DNA from: Nocardioides currus
Lineage (GTDB): Bacteria > Actinomycetota > Actinomycetes > Propionibacteriales > Nocardioidaceae
DNA: 64,000 bases
NCBI RefSeq assembly: GCF_003057875.1
Contig: NZ_PYXZ01000004.1
Location: forward strand, 62,001-126,000
Direction: 5' to 3'
Shown: positions 1 through 8,779 of the stretch, one piece after another
How positions within the stretch are numbered: position 1 is the first letter of the stretch
How the letters are laid out: every line of letters begins with the position of its first letter
Position numbers and translations under genes: made by a program
The notes under the pieces: generated by a model
What the model saw: only the letters and a program-made list of their open reading frames with translations
The model's database searches: none
What the model was told of the DNA's origin: nothing

Positions 1-2
1 CC

Positions 3-128
3 GCTGCGGCGCGGATGAAGGAGGCGACGTACGTCGAGCTCAGGGCGAGCCACTTCGTGCAGATGGAGCACCCCGACGTCGTCCACCAGCTGCTGGTGGA
101 GTTCCTCGAGACGACCGTCGGTGGCTGA
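3..128 (+). CDS. Alpha/beta hydrolase, C-terminal end (partial at window edge)
   Basis: Only the last 41 codons are inside the window, and the reading frame is open through the left edge. The translated end contains SHFVQMEHPDVVHQLLVEFL. This matches the C-terminal helix and catalytic-histidine loop of alpha/beta-fold hydrolases, where a histidine lies a few residues before an E/P-containing turn and a final helix ending in a hydrophobic FL. The stop codon overlaps the start of the next gene by 8 bases, so the two are probably cotranscribed. Substrate and enzyme class cannot be judged from this fragment. The family call rests on one short motif. Confidence 0.6.
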   Translation, partial: AAARMKEATYVELRASHFVQMEHPDVVHQLLVEFLETTVGG

Positions 129-1287
129 GGTGCGAGCGAAGCGAGCCTCGAAGCTCGCGCCCATCGTCCTGGTCGCCGCAGGCCTGACCGGGTGCGGACT
201 CGGACCTGAGTCCTCTCAGGACTCAGGTCAGAGCGAGGGTACGGCGCAGCCCGATCCGACCTCCTCCGCACCGGCCGTGACCGAGCCGACGCAGGGTGAA
301 CCACCGGTCAGGCCGCGCGTGACCGGCACGGTGGCCAGCGGGCTGGCCGTGCCGTGGGGCATCGCGTTCCTCCCGGACGGCTCGGCGGTCGTCACCGAGC
401 GCGACTCGCGCCGGGTGCTGCGGCTCACGCCGGGTGCCGACGGCACCGCTGACGTCGACGAGCTGGGCGAGGTCGTCGCTGCCGCCCCCGAGGTGGAGGG
501 TGGGCTGCTCGGTGTCGCGGTCTCCCCCGACTTCGCGACCGACGACACCCTCTTCGTCTACGCGACGACCAACGAGGACAACACGGTCTTCCGGGTCACC
601 CTCGACGGCGACGAGTTCGGCCAGCCCACCCCGATGCTCACCGGCATCCCCAAGGGCGTCATCCACGACGGCGGTCGCCTGGCCTTCGGGCCCGACGGCT
701 TCCTCTACGTCTCGACCGGAGAGACCGGGGACCCCGGGCTCGCGCAGGACCCCGACTCGCTCGCGGGCAAGATCCTGCGCATCACGACCGACGGCGACCC
801 GGCCCCCGGCAACCCCGAGGCCGGCTCGCCCGTGTTCTCGCTCGGCCACCGCAACGTGCAGGGGCTCGCCTTCGACGAGTCCGGGCAGCTGTGGGCCAGC
901 GAGTTCGGCGACCAGACCTTCGACGAGCTCAACCGCGTCGAGGCGGGCGGCAACTACGGTTGGCCCGAGGTCGAGGGCCGGGGAGGCGGCCGCGGCTTCG
1001 TCGACCCGGTGCAGACCTGGTCGACCGCGGAGGCGTCTCCCTCGGGGCTGGCCTTCGCGGACGGGACGCTGTGGATGGCGGCGCTGCGCGGCCAGACGCT
1101 CTGGCAGGTCCCGCTCGAGGGGTCCGGGACGGGTCGTCCCGTGGACCTGTTCACCAGCGACTACGGACGGATCCGCACCGTCGTCACGACGCCCGACGGT
1201 GACCTCTGGATCGCGACGTCCAACCGCGACGGCCGCGGGGAGCCCGCCGACGAGGACGACCGGATCCTGCTGGTCTCCCTGGGCTGA
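121..1287 (+). CDS. PQQ-dependent sugar dehydrogenase-like lipoprotein (six-bladed propeller)
   Basis: The 388-residue protein begins with a basic stretch, a hydrophobic helix and a lipobox LTGC (Cys25), so it should be a lipoprotein on the outer face of the membrane. A low-complexity Ser/Thr/Pro linker follows to about residue 65. The rest resembles the soluble glucose/sorbosone dehydrogenase fold (YliI/HHIP type): VPWGIAFLPDGSAVVTERD near the start, LLGVAVSPDF, GGRLAFGPDGFLYVSTGE, GHRNVQGLAFD and GNYGWPE. Members of this family use PQQ to oxidise sugars or other polyols, but many actinobacterial members have no known substrate. GTG at 121 is chosen because it overlaps the previous stop; GTG at 130 is also possible. 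It converges on the ECF S component with no gap. Confidence 0.85.
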   Translation: MAEVRAKRASKLAPIVLVAAGLTGCGLGPESSQDSGQSEGTAQPDPTSSAPAVTEPTQGEPPVRPRVTGTVASGLAVPWGIAFLPDGSAVVTERDSRRVLRLTPGADGTADVDELGEVVAAAPEVEGGLLGVAVSPDFATDDTLFVYATTNEDNTVFRVTLDGDEFGQPTPMLTGIPKGVIHDGGRLAFGPDGFLYVSTGETGDPGLAQDPDSLAGKILRITTDGDPAPGNPEAGSPVFSLGHRNVQGLAFDESGQLWASEFGDQTFDELNRVEAGGNYGWPEVEGRGGGRGFVDPVQTWSTAEASPSGLAFADGTLWMAALRGQTLWQVPLEGSGTGRPVDLFTSDYGRIRTVVTTPDGDLWIATSNRDGRGEPADEDDRILLVSLG

Positions 1288-2082
1288 TCAATGCTTGGCG
1301 ATGACCGATCTCCGCGACGCGCGCCGCAGGGTCGTCAGGATCGCGGGGCCGAGCACGACCAGGGCGATCGAGGTGGTGATCGCGCGCCCGGTGTCCCAGC
1401 TGCCGGTGGAGGTGAGCAGCGTGTAGACGCCGAAGCGGTGCAGGTTCTCGAGGAGCGGTGCGCCGGCGACGTACGACAGCGAGCCCTCGTGCCCCTGCAC
1501 GGCGATGCCGAGGGTGAAGGGCCAGCTCGAGAGGTTCATCAGGATGCCGAAGAGGTACGACGCGACGATCCCGTAGGCGACCAGGACCGCGATCTCGGCA
1601 CGACCGGTGAGACGGCGCGGGAGCAGCCCGGCCCCCATTCCGATCCACGCCGACACCAGCATCTGGAACGGAAGCCACGGTCCCACGCCGCCGGTCATCA
1701 GCGCCGAGGCGAACAGCGAGGTGCACCCGAGGACGAAGCCGAACCCGGGCCCGAACACCCGCCCGGCGAGGATGAGCAGGAAGAAGACCAGCTCGATGCC
1801 CGCCGTGCCGGCTCCGAGCCCGCGCAGGATCGCGTTGACCGCCGAGAGCACGCCGAGCACCGCCAGCACCCGCGCGTCCATCCCGCCCTCGCTGAACTCC
1901 GCCAGCACCACCACGATCACCAGCGGCAGCAGGGCCAGGAAGATGAACGGCGGGTCCACCCGGGCCGCGTCGGGGACCTCGAGCAGCAGCGGCCAGCCCA
2001 GCATCATCAGCCCGGCCACGGACGCGACGGCCAGCACCGCCGCCGAGCGGGGCCGGATCGGGAGGGCCGCGGGCGCGCTCAC
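1288..2082 (-). CDS. ECF transporter substrate-binding (S) component
   Basis: This 264-residue, very hydrophobic protein has about six membrane segments and ends with a basic tail (RRASRRSVIAKH). Its sequence style (ARVLAVLGVLSAVNAILRGL, then GxxFGPGFGFVLGCTSLFAS) is that of S components of energy-coupling-factor vitamin importers. It starts at a GTG that overlaps the TGA of the ATPase gene (GTGA), so it is the last gene of the operon that begins at 7044. S components bind the vitamin and topple in the membrane when coupled to T and A. The riboswitch upstream of the operon suggests cobalamin or a precursor as substrate. That assignment is inference; the S-component family alone does not reveal it. 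Confidence 0.8.
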   Translation of the reverse strand: MSAPAALPIRPRSAAVLAVASVAGLMMLGWPLLLEVPDAARVDPPFIFLALLPLVIVVVLAEFSEGGMDARVLAVLGVLSAVNAILRGLGAGTAGIELVFFLLILAGRVFGPGFGFVLGCTSLFASALMTGGVGPWLPFQMLVSAWIGMGAGLLPRRLTGRAEIAVLVAYGIVASYLFGILMNLSSWPFTLGIAVQGHEGSLSYVAGAPLLENLHRFGVYTLLTSTGSWDTGRAITTSIALVVLGPAILTTLRRASRRSVIAKH

Positions 2083-3662
2083 GTCGCCTCCAGGGCCGCG
2101 ACGACCTCGTCGACCCGCAGCCACGGCGGGCCGAGGATCTTGGTGACCTGGGGGGCGTACGACGGCGAGGCCGCCACGACCTCGCGCGCCGGTCCGGAGG
2201 AGACGACCTGGCCGTCCGCGAGCACGACGACGTCGTCGGCGACGGTCGCGACGAACTCCACGTCGTGGGTGGCGACCAGCACGGCGTGTTCGTCGTCGGC
2301 GAGGTCGGCGACGATCCGGGCGAGTCCGGCCTTGGCCGTGTAGTCGAGCCCGCGCGTGGGCTCGTCGAGGAGGACCACGCGCGGCCGTGCGGTGAGCACG
2401 ATCGCCAGCGCCAGGGCGAGGCGCTGCCCCTCGGACAGGTCGCGTGGATGGCTCGTGTCGTCGATCCCGGGGACCAGCCGGTCGAGCAGCGATCGACACG
2501 TCCCGGCCGGGGCCGATGCGCCGGCGTCGGCGGCCGCGCACTCGTCGGCGACCGTCTCGAGGTAGAGCAGGTCGGCGGCCGTCTGCGGGACCAGCCCGAC
2601 CAGTGCCCGCCGGCCGGCGGCGTCGAGGCGACCCGGGTCGGCGCCGCCGACGGCGACCGTGCCGGAGCGGCGGGACTGCGTGCCCTGGAGCGTCCAGATC
2701 AGCGTCGACTTGCCCGCGCCGTTGCGCCCCATCAGCGCGGTCACGTGGCCGCTGCGCAGGTCGAGGTCGACGCCGTCGAGGGCGACGGTCCGTCCGTGCG
2801 CGACGGTGAGCCCCCGCGCCGAGAGGACGGACGGCCCGGCCGGCGGGTCCGCGATCTCGGGTGGCGGCAGCGAGAGCGAACGGGCCGCCCGGCGGGCGTC
2901 GCGGACGCTGAGCGGCAGTGGTGCCCACCCGGCGGCCCGGCCGAGCTCGATGATCGGCGGCACCACCGGCGAGGTGGCCAGGACGGTCGCCGGCGAGTCG
3001 ACGACGATGCCGCCGTCGCCGGTGAGCAGGCAGATCCGGTCGGCGAACGGCACCACCCGCTCGAGCCGGTGCTCGGCGAGCAGGACGGTCAGCCCGAGGT
3101 CGTGCACCAGCCGGGTCAGGGTCGCCAGCACGTCCTCGGCCGCGGTCGGGTCGAGCGCGGAGGTGGGCTCGTCGAGCACGAGCACGCGTGGATGGGTCGT
3201 CAGCACCGAGCCGATCGCGACCCGCTGCTGCTGTCCACCGGAGAGGGTGCGGAGGTCGCGGTGGCGCAGGTCGGCGATGCCGAGCAGGTCGAGGGTCTCC
3301 TCCACGCGGCGGCGCATGGTGTCGGCCGGGAGACCGAGCTGCTCCATGCCGTAGGCGAGCTCCTCCTCGACGGTGTCGGTGACGAACCCGGCGACCGGGT
3401 CCTGGCCGACGTAGCCCACGACGTGGGCGCGCTCCCGCGGCGGCCGGTCGATGACGCTGACCCCGTCGATGAGCACGTCGCCGGTCAGCGTGCCCCCGCT
3501 GAACCGCGGCACCAGGCCGGTCAGCACGCCGAGCAGCGTCGACTTGCCGACGCCCGTGCGGCCGGAGACCAGCACCAGCTCGCCCTCCTCGAGGGTGAGG
3601 TCGATGCCGTCGAGGACCGGCCGGTCGGCGTACGCGAAGCGGATGTCGCGGAGCTCGATCAC
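2079..3662 (-). CDS. ECF transporter ATPase with two fused ABC domains (EcfA-EcfA' type)
   Basis: This 527-residue protein carries two complete nucleotide-binding domains. The first has Walker A GRTGVGKST (about residues 34-42), signature LSGGQQQRV and Walker B DEPTSALD. The second has Walker A GRNGAGKST (about residues 310-320), a less regular signature LSEGQ and DEPTRGLD. One polypeptide therefore supplies both ATPase subunits of an ECF transporter, as is common in actinobacterial CbiO-like proteins. The GTG start directly follows the T-component stop codon (TGAGTG), and the end overlaps the S-component start. It energises uptake of the S-component ligand at the inner face of the membrane. 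Confidence 0.93.
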   Translation of the reverse strand: MIELRDIRFAYADRPVLDGIDLTLEEGELVLVSGRTGVGKSTLLGVLTGLVPRFSGGTLTGDVLIDGVSVIDRPPRERAHVVGYVGQDPVAGFVTDTVEEELAYGMEQLGLPADTMRRRVEETLDLLGIADLRHRDLRTLSGGQQQRVAIGSVLTTHPRVLVLDEPTSALDPTAAEDVLATLTRLVHDLGLTVLLAEHRLERVVPFADRICLLTGDGGIVVDSPATVLATSPVVPPIIELGRAAGWAPLPLSVRDARRAARSLSLPPPEIADPPAGPSVLSARGLTVAHGRTVALDGVDLDLRSGHVTALMGRNGAGKSTLIWTLQGTQSRRSGTVAVGGADPGRLDAAGRRALVGLVPQTAADLLYLETVADECAAADAGASAPAGTCRSLLDRLVPGIDDTSHPRDLSEGQRLALALAIVLTARPRVVLLDEPTRGLDYTAKAGLARIVADLADDEHAVLVATHDVEFVATVADDVVVLADGQVVSSGPAREVVAASPSYAPQVTKILGPPWLRVDEVVAALEAT

Positions 3663-4769
3663 TCAGCCCACCTCCAGCGGCGGTGCGATCGGCTGCCGCG
3701 GCGGCGGGGCGACGACGGCCGGGAGCAGGCCGACCAGGGCGCCGGCCAGGACGAGCACGGTGAGGTAGGGCATCTCGGACAGCGACGGGTAGACGACCAG
3801 CGGCTCGGTCCGCCCCAGGCGCCAGACAGCCACTCCGACCGCGATGCCGGAGGCCGCGACGGCGACCTCGGCGGGGCGCCAGCGGTCGGGGCGGTAGCGC
3901 GACCGCTCGACCCGGCGGCCGGCGCTGACCAGACCCACCACGGCGGTCACGGTCCCGGCCACCAGCAGCGGCACGGCCAACCACCGCGGCGCCGTGTGGT
4001 CGAGGAGCGCGTAGGTGCCGACGCACAGCCCACACAGCGCGGCGAGCAGCAGGATGCCGGTGGTCCACCGCTGCCCGCGGGTCGCCGCGCCCGAACGTCC
4101 GTAGCCCCGGGCGTCCATCCCGGCGGCCAGGGCGAGCGACCGCTCGAGCGCGTCCTCGAGGACCGGCACGAGGAACCGTCGCAGCCGACCGACGCGACCG
4201 CTGGCGTCCCCGCGCAGCGCCTGGGCGGACCGGACCCGGCGGGCACTGTCGGCGAGCTGCGGGAAGACCGTCACCGCGACCACCAGGGCCGTGCCGATCT
4301 CGTAGAGCGCCGGTGGCACCGACGCGAGCAGCCGCTTGGGGTTGGCCAGCGAGTTGGCGGCGCCGACGCAGACCACGATGGCGGCCAGCCGGAGGCCGTC
4401 GTACAACCCGGCCAGCAGCGCCTCCTGGGTGATCGGCCCGAGCAGCTGCACACCCGCCACCCAGTCGGGCAGCGGGACGGTCGGCAGGTCGACCAGCACC
4501 CGGCCGTAGGCCACGCCGCCGAAGACGATGCGGAACGCGACCCGGATGACCACGATCATCAGCCCGAGCAGGAGGTAGAGCCGGAAGGACCGCGCCCACG
4601 GGTGGTCGGAGCGCCGCGCCATCACGACCAGGGCCGACGTCGCCACCAGCACCGCCAGCAGCAGCGGGTTGGTGGTCAGCGTCGCGGCGACCGCCAGCCC
4701 CACGGCCCACGTCCACCAGGCGACGGGGTGCAGGTCACGGGCGAGGCGGGGCTGCGTCGGGAGGGCCAT
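3663..4769 (-). CDS. ECF transporter transmembrane (T) component, CbiQ/EcfT-like
   Basis: The 368-residue protein has several membrane segments and the T-component coupling-helix motif AMDARG within LALAAGMDARGYGRSGAAT, which contacts the ATPase grooves in this family. The N-terminal half reads VAWWTWAVGLAVAATLTTNPLLLA, typical of EcfT. A second C-terminal group of hydrophobic helices makes it longer than the usual 250-270 residues. ATG at 4769 is chosen because it overlaps the stop codon of the upstream gene (TGATG), and a longer in-frame extension would run through that gene antisense to nothing conserved. It joins the two ATPase domains to the S component and belongs to the riboswitch-led operon. 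Confidence 0.88.
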   Translation of the reverse strand: MALPTQPRLARDLHPVAWWTWAVGLAVAATLTTNPLLLAVLVATSALVVMARRSDHPWARSFRLYLLLGLMIVVIRVAFRIVFGGVAYGRVLVDLPTVPLPDWVAGVQLLGPITQEALLAGLYDGLRLAAIVVCVGAANSLANPKRLLASVPPALYEIGTALVVAVTVFPQLADSARRVRSAQALRGDASGRVGRLRRFLVPVLEDALERSLALAAGMDARGYGRSGAATRGQRWTTGILLLAALCGLCVGTYALLDHTAPRWLAVPLLVAGTVTAVVGLVSAGRRVERSRYRPDRWRPAEVAVAASGIAVGVAVWRLGRTEPLVVYPSLSEMPYLTVLVLAGALVGLLPAVVAPPPRQPIAPPLEVG

Positions 4770-5662
4770 CAGGAGCGGGTACGCCGCCGCGCGGCCCACG
4801 ACGACAGCCCGATCGCGACCAGCAGGGCGACCAGGACCAGCACCGTGACCCAGGTCGGGACCCGACCGGACTCCTCGGCGCGGGCACCCTGCGCGTCGTC
4901 GCTCGAGGCGGTGGCCGCCGGGTCGCTGGGCGTCGGCGCGTCGGTGGTCGACGACGGCTCGGGGCTCGCCGGCTCCCGGGTGGGCTTCGGTGTCCGCGTG
5001 GGGGCGGGGGTCGGGGACGGGGTGGGCGTCGGGGTGGCCGAGGCGGTCGGCGACGGCGTGGGGCTGCTCGACGGGGTCGGCGTGGGCGTCGGCTTGATGA
5101 TCGGTGGCTGCCGGGTGGGCGTCCGGGTGGGCGTCCGCGTCGGCGTCCGGGTGGGCTGGGGTGTGCTCGTCGGGCTCGGGCTCGGCGCGACCGGGGCGGC
5201 GACGGCGGGCGTACGCCGGCTCGCGTCCTGCTGCCAGACCAGGGCGACGGCGCCGCCGTCGGGCACCTGGAGCCCGGTCACCCCGATCGAGGCGTAGGTC
5301 CAGGTGCCGCTGGTGCCGTCGGTCCACCACAGGGCCCAGTAGGCGTTGGTCGGCGGGGTGTTGACGCACGGGTCGGAGGCCGGCACGTCGTTGACGCGGC
5401 ACACGAACCCGGGCTGGCGCTGGACGTAGGAGAGCGCGACGCCGGAGTCGGCGTAGCGGCCGGCTGCGGCCTGGCCGCTGCCGGTGTCGCAGGTGGTCGT
5501 GACGGCGCCGCCGAGGGCGCCCGGGTCGACGACCACGGTGACGCCGGACGCGCCCGAGCAGGGGGCGGCCGACGCCGGCCCGGCGGCGGGGCCGATGACG
5601 ACCGTCGCCGCGGCCACCAGGGTGGCCGCGGCGACGGTGCGTGCGAGGCGTGCTGCCGTCAC
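4769..5662 (-). CDS. Secreted, membrane-anchored protein with DUF4430 (transcobalamin C-terminal)-like domain
   Basis: The 297-residue protein has an N-terminal signal peptide (about residues 1-32, ending PASAAP), a globular domain to about residue 145, a long Pro/Thr linker with PTRT repeats, and a C-terminal membrane helix ([20 protein letters not shown]) followed by RRRTRS. It should therefore be held on the outer face of the membrane on a flexible stalk. The globular part ([11 protein letters not shown], then [19 protein letters not shown], then VALVWQ) resembles the DUF4430 fold, whose Pfam description is transcobalamin-like C-terminal. Four cysteines could form disulfides. It starts at GTG 11 bases after the toroid gene and overlaps the T-component gene. 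Inferred role: it holds or hands over cobalamin. The domain match was made by eye. Confidence 0.65.
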   Translation of the reverse strand: MTAARLARTVAAATLVAAATVVIGPAAGPASAAPCSGASGVTVVVDPGALGGAVTTTCDTGSGQAAAGRYADSGVALSYVQRQPGFVCRVNDVPASDPCVNTPPTNAYWALWWTDGTSGTWTYASIGVTGLQVPDGGAVALVWQQDASRRTPAVAAPVAPSPSPTSTPQPTRTPTRTPTRTPTRQPPIIKPTPTPTPSSSPTPSPTASATPTPTPSPTPAPTRTPKPTREPASPEPSSTTDAPTPSDPAATASSDDAQGARAEESGRVPTWVTVLVLVALLVAIGLSSWAARRRTRS

Positions 5663-5673
5663 GGGTGGGACCT

Positions 5674-7044
5674 TCAGTTGCTGACCGCGATGCGGGTCTT
5701 GGCCGACTCGTCGGCGGTCGCGACCTTGACGACGCGGCTGGTGTTGCCGGTCGGCATGACGAGCTTGCGGGTGACGGGCTTGTCGGAGGCCTTGCCGGTC
5801 ACGCGCTGGGCGTCACCCTTGATCGAGACGCAGGCGCGCTCGCCCGGGGCGAGACCCCAGACCTTGACCCGCACCTTGTCGCCGGCCTCGGCCGAGGCGC
5901 GCTGCAGGGTGACCGTGAGGTCCTCGGCGCTGGCCGGGGCCCACTGGAGCACGGCCATGGCCTGCGCGGTGGCGCGGCGCCACTGGCCGCGCACGTCGCC
6001 GTCGGTGATGCCGGCGTTGCGGGCGGCACCGATGGCCTTGGACTCGTACGCGATCGCGCCGGTGTCCTTGGTCAGCGCGCTGCGGCACTTGTTCTTCTCG
6101 ATCGGCTGCTGCTTGCGCACCCACGTGGCGGCCGAGGCTGCGGCGTCGCGCTCCTTGACCAGCCCGAGGGCCCAGCCGGCGAGGCCGGTGCTGTTGGTGT
6201 TGGCGTCGAAGGAGCCGTTCTTCTTCTGCTCGTCCTTCAGCCAGGTGACGGCCTTCGCGACCGCGTCGTCGACGGCCTTGCCCTTGACGCCGCCCTCGAC
6301 GAGGTTGACGACCGCGGTCGCCGTCGCGTCGACGCTCGACTCCGAGCCGGCGGTGCCCTCGGCGCAGGCCTGTGCCGGCGCGGTCTTGTCGGGGTTGAAG
6401 TCCTGGCGGAAGAAGCCCGAGGCGCACTGCTGGGCGAGCAGGAAGGTGACGGCGTCGGCGGCGCGGGCCGAGCGGGCCTCGGTCAGCGCGCGGGCGGCGT
6501 AGGACTGCCCGAGGGTGTTGGCGAAGTCGCCGAAGCTCGACTTGTCCTCGAGCCGACCGACGATCGGCGCGACGGCGCTGACGCGCTCCTCGAGGCGGGT
6601 GACCAGGTTGACCCCGCCGTACGACGTGGGGTTGGCGCCCGCCACGCGCGCGAAGGTCGCCGCCTTGGCGACCGCGCCGGCGTAGGTGCTGCCCGCGTCA
6701 CCGAAGGCGTCGCCCGCGACGTAGTCGTTGATGACGGGCTGCAGCGCGGTGTTGATGCCCGCGACGCCCTTCTTGTCCCGGGCCTGGTCGAGCGCGAAGC
6801 CGGTGTCGATGGTGAGGCCGTAGTCGGTGTAGCCACCGGCGTCGACGAGACCGTCGGTCAGCTCACCCTTGAGCCAGGACGCCGCGAGCGAGATGGCCGC
6901 GTCGTCGGTCTTGGCGGCGGGAGCCGCCGGGGTGGCCTTCGGGGCCGCCGAGGCGGGCTGGGCGAGGGCCGACAGGGCGACGGCCGAGACGGCCAGGAGG
7001 CCGGCGGCCCGCCGCCACGTGTGGGAGCGCAGTGCGTGGGACAT
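5674..7044 (-). CDS. Secreted alpha/alpha-toroid protein, candidate cobalamin-capture protein
   Basis: This 456-residue protein has a signal peptide (cleavage expected after PASAAP, near residue 34). About 300 residues of paired helices follow, with repeats such as [47 protein letters not shown] and [11 protein letters not shown]. This is the alpha/alpha-toroid pattern shared by prenyltransferase/squalene-cyclase repeats and by the N-terminal domain of intrinsic factor and transcobalamin. The last 100 residues look like an immunoglobulin-like beta domain. It has no membrane anchor. It is the first gene behind a cobalamin riboswitch and is followed by a DUF4430-like protein and ECF transporter genes, so a role in binding extracellular cobalamin is likely. 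The ligand is inferred from context. ATG has a good ribosome site (ggaagg). Confidence 0.75.
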   Translation of the reverse strand: MSHALRSHTWRRAAGLLAVSAVALSALAQPASAAPKATPAAPAAKTDDAAISLAASWLKGELTDGLVDAGGYTDYGLTIDTGFALDQARDKKGVAGINTALQPVINDYVAGDAFGDAGSTYAGAVAKAATFARVAGANPTSYGGVNLVTRLEERVSAVAPIVGRLEDKSSFGDFANTLGQSYAARALTEARSARAADAVTFLLAQQCASGFFRQDFNPDKTAPAQACAEGTAGSESSVDATATAVVNLVEGGVKGKAVDDAVAKAVTWLKDEQKKNGSFDANTNSTGLAGWALGLVKERDAAASAATWVRKQQPIEKNKCRSALTKDTGAIAYESKAIGAARNAGITDGDVRGQWRRATAQAMAVLQWAPASAEDLTVTLQRASAEAGDKVRVKVWGLAPGERACVSIKGDAQRVTGKASDKPVTRKLVMPTGNTSRVVKVATADESAKTRIAVSN

Positions 7045-7053
7045 GATTTCCTT

Positions 7054-7070
7054 CCCGCTGGTCGAGCGGG
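7054..7070 (-). promoter_or_regulatory. Hairpin next to the start of the toroid gene, possible riboswitch expression platform
   Basis: A 6-bp stem (CCCGCT and AGCGGG, 5-base loop, read on the minus strand) ends directly before the ggaagg ribosome site of the toroid gene. Its position suits a translation-control platform that hides or frees the ribosome site according to cobalamin binding. No T-run follows, so control of translation is more likely than attenuation. The pairing is visible; the function is inferred. Confidence 0.4.
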
Positions 7071-7084
7071 AGCGCCGGTGGGCG

Positions 7085-7245
7085 ACACCCGCTGTTGCCT
7101 CGCAGCGTGGTTGTCAGTGTGTCTGCGACGGGCGGTCCGGCTCGCGCCCCGACCCGGATCGGGGCGCCTACGGTTGCGGGTCAGCGCCGGGTTCGGACCG
7201 GCTTCCCCGTTGCAGGCGGATGGTGTGTTCCGTGGGGCAGACTAC
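7085..7245 (-). promoter_or_regulatory. Cobalamin riboswitch (B12 element)
   Basis: On the minus strand the leader of the toroid gene contains GGGGAAGCCGGTCCGAAC (7208-7191) followed by CCGGCGCTGACCCGCAACCGT (7190-7170, split here as two adjacent blocks). This matches the conserved core of cobalamin riboswitches: the GGGAA-x-GGT...GAA element and the B12 box CTGACCCGCAACCGT. A strong variable hairpin (GCGCCCCGA / TCGGGGCGC) follows the box. The outer ends are approximate because P1 was not resolved. The element lies 125-200 bases upstream of the ATG at 7044 in the sense orientation. Such switches lower expression of B12 uptake or synthesis genes when adenosylcobalamin is abundant. Confidence 0.9.
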
Positions 7246-7270
7246 AACGCAGCCGCCCCCCGGCCTCGGC

Positions 7271-8779
7271 TCAGGTCAGCTTTTCGAGGATGAGCTCGCG
7301 CACCCGGCCGGCGTCGGCCTGACCGCGCATCTCCTTCATCACCGCGCCGATGAGCGCACCGGCCGCCGCGACCTTGCCGTCGCGGATCTTGTCCGCGACG
7401 TCGGGGTTGGCGGCGATGGCGTTGTCGACCGCCGTGCCGAGGGCGCCGTCGTCCGACACGATCGCCAGCCCGCGGGCGGCGACGATCTCGGCGGGCGTGC
7501 CCTCGCCGGCGTACAGCCCCTCGAAGACCTGGCGTGCGAGCTTGTCGTTGAGGGAGCCCGCGTCGATCAGGGCCTGTACGGCGACCACGTCGGCGGGGGT
7601 CACGCCCAGCGCGGCGATGTCGGTGCCGGTGTCGTTGGCGCGCCGGGCGAGCTCGGAGAGCCACCACTTGCGCGCGGACTGCGGGGTGGCTCCGGCCGCG
7701 ATGGTCTCCTCGACCAGCCCGAACGCGCCGGCGCCGACGGTGTCACGCATCTCGAGGTCGGTGAAGCCCCACTCCTGCTGGAGCCGGGCGCGCTTGGCGG
7801 TGGGGTTCTCGGGCAGCGTGCCGCGCAGCTCCTCCACCCACTCACGGCTCGGCGCGACGGGCACGAGGTCGGGCTCGGGGAAGTAGCGGTAGTCCTCCGC
7901 GTCGGACTTCTCCCGGCCGCTGGTCGTGATGCCGGTGTCCTCGTGCCAGTGCCTGGTCTCCTGGAGGATCGAGCCGCCGCCGTCGAGGATCGCGGCGTGC
8001 CGCTGCATCTCGTAGCGCACCGCCCGCTCGACCGAGCGGAACGAGTTGACGTTCTTGGTCTCGGTGCGGGTGCCGAGGGTGCCGCTGCCCTTGGGCGCGA
8101 GCGAGAGGTTGACGTCGGCGCGCAGGTTGCCCTGGTCCATCCGTGCCTCGGAGACGCCGAGGGCGACGATGAGGTCGCGGAGCTGGGCGACGTAGGCCTT
8201 GGCGACCTCGGGTGCCTTCTCCCCCGCCCCCTGGATCGGCCGGGTCACGATCTCGATCAGCGGGATGCCGGCGCGGTTGTAGTCGACGAGGGAGTAGTCG
8301 GCACCGTGGATGCGACCGGTCGCGCCGCCCACGTGCAGCGACTTGCCGGTGTCCTCCTCCATGTGGGCGCGCTCGATCTCGACGCGGAAGGTCTCGCCGT
8401 CGACCTCGACGTCCATCCAGCCGTCGAAGCAGATCGGCTCGTCGTACTGCGAGGTCTGGAAGTTCTTCGGCATGTCCGGGTAGAAGTAGTTCTTCCGGGC
8501 GAAGCGGCACCACTCGGCGATCTCGCAGTTGAGGGCGAGGCCGATGCGGATGGCCGACTCGACGGCCTTGCCGTTGACCACGGGCATCGCGCCGGGCAGG
8601 CCGAGGCAGGTCGGGCAGGTGCCGGCGTTGGGCTCGCCGCCGAAGGTGGCGGGGCAGCCGCAGAACATCTTCGAGGCGGTGTTGAGCTCGACGTGCACCT
8701 CGAGGCCGAGGGCCGGGTCGTACGCCGCCAGCACGTCGTCGAAGGGCATGAGCACGGCGTCGGTCGTCTGCGAGGTCAC
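7271..8779 (-). CDS. gatB: Aspartyl/glutamyl-tRNA(Asn/Gln) amidotransferase subunit B
   Basis: This 502-residue protein shows GatB hallmarks: [20 protein letters not shown], with the zinc-site cysteines continuing as [11 protein letters not shown], then [18 protein letters not shown] and [21 protein letters not shown]. It phosphorylates the misacylated Glu- or Asp-tRNA and works with GatA and GatC in the cytoplasm to make Gln-tRNA or Asn-tRNA. GTG at 8779 is chosen over a longer frame because it overlaps the gatA stop (GTGA) and gives normal family length. It is the last gene of gatC-gatA-gatB, each pair linked by GTGA. Confidence 0.97.
   Translation of the reverse strand: MTSQTTDAVLMPFDDVLAAYDPALGLEVHVELNTASKMFCGCPATFGGEPNAGTCPTCLGLPGAMPVVNGKAVESAIRIGLALNCEIAEWCRFARKNYFYPDMPKNFQTSQYDEPICFDGWMDVEVDGETFRVEIERAHMEEDTGKSLHVGGATGRIHGADYSLVDYNRAGIPLIEIVTRPIQGAGEKAPEVAKAYVAQLRDLIVALGVSEARMDQGNLRADVNLSLAPKGSGTLGTRTETKNVNSFRSVERAVRYEMQRHAAILDGGGSILQETRHWHEDTGITTSGREKSDAEDYRYFPEPDLVPVAPSREWVEELRGTLPENPTAKRARLQQEWGFTDLEMRDTVGAGAFGLVEETIAAGATPQSARKWWLSELARRANDTGTDIAALGVTPADVVAVQALIDAGSLNDKLARQVFEGLYAGEGTPAEIVAARGLAIVSDDGALGTAVDNAIAANPDVADKIRDGKVAAAGALIGAVMKEMRGQADAGRVRELILEKLT

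Noticed and set aside
1288..4716. One open frame of 1142 codons on the minus strand across three genes
   Set aside because: Only its last 264 codons (from 2082) are membrane-protein-like. The rest is Arg/Gly/Ala/Pro-rich antisense-type sequence over the well-supported ABC ATPase and T component.
5000..5200. Tandem CGGGTGGGCGTC-like repeats as a DNA-level element
   Set aside because: They encode the PTRT/PTPT stalk of the DUF4430-like protein in frame, so they are explained by the protein.
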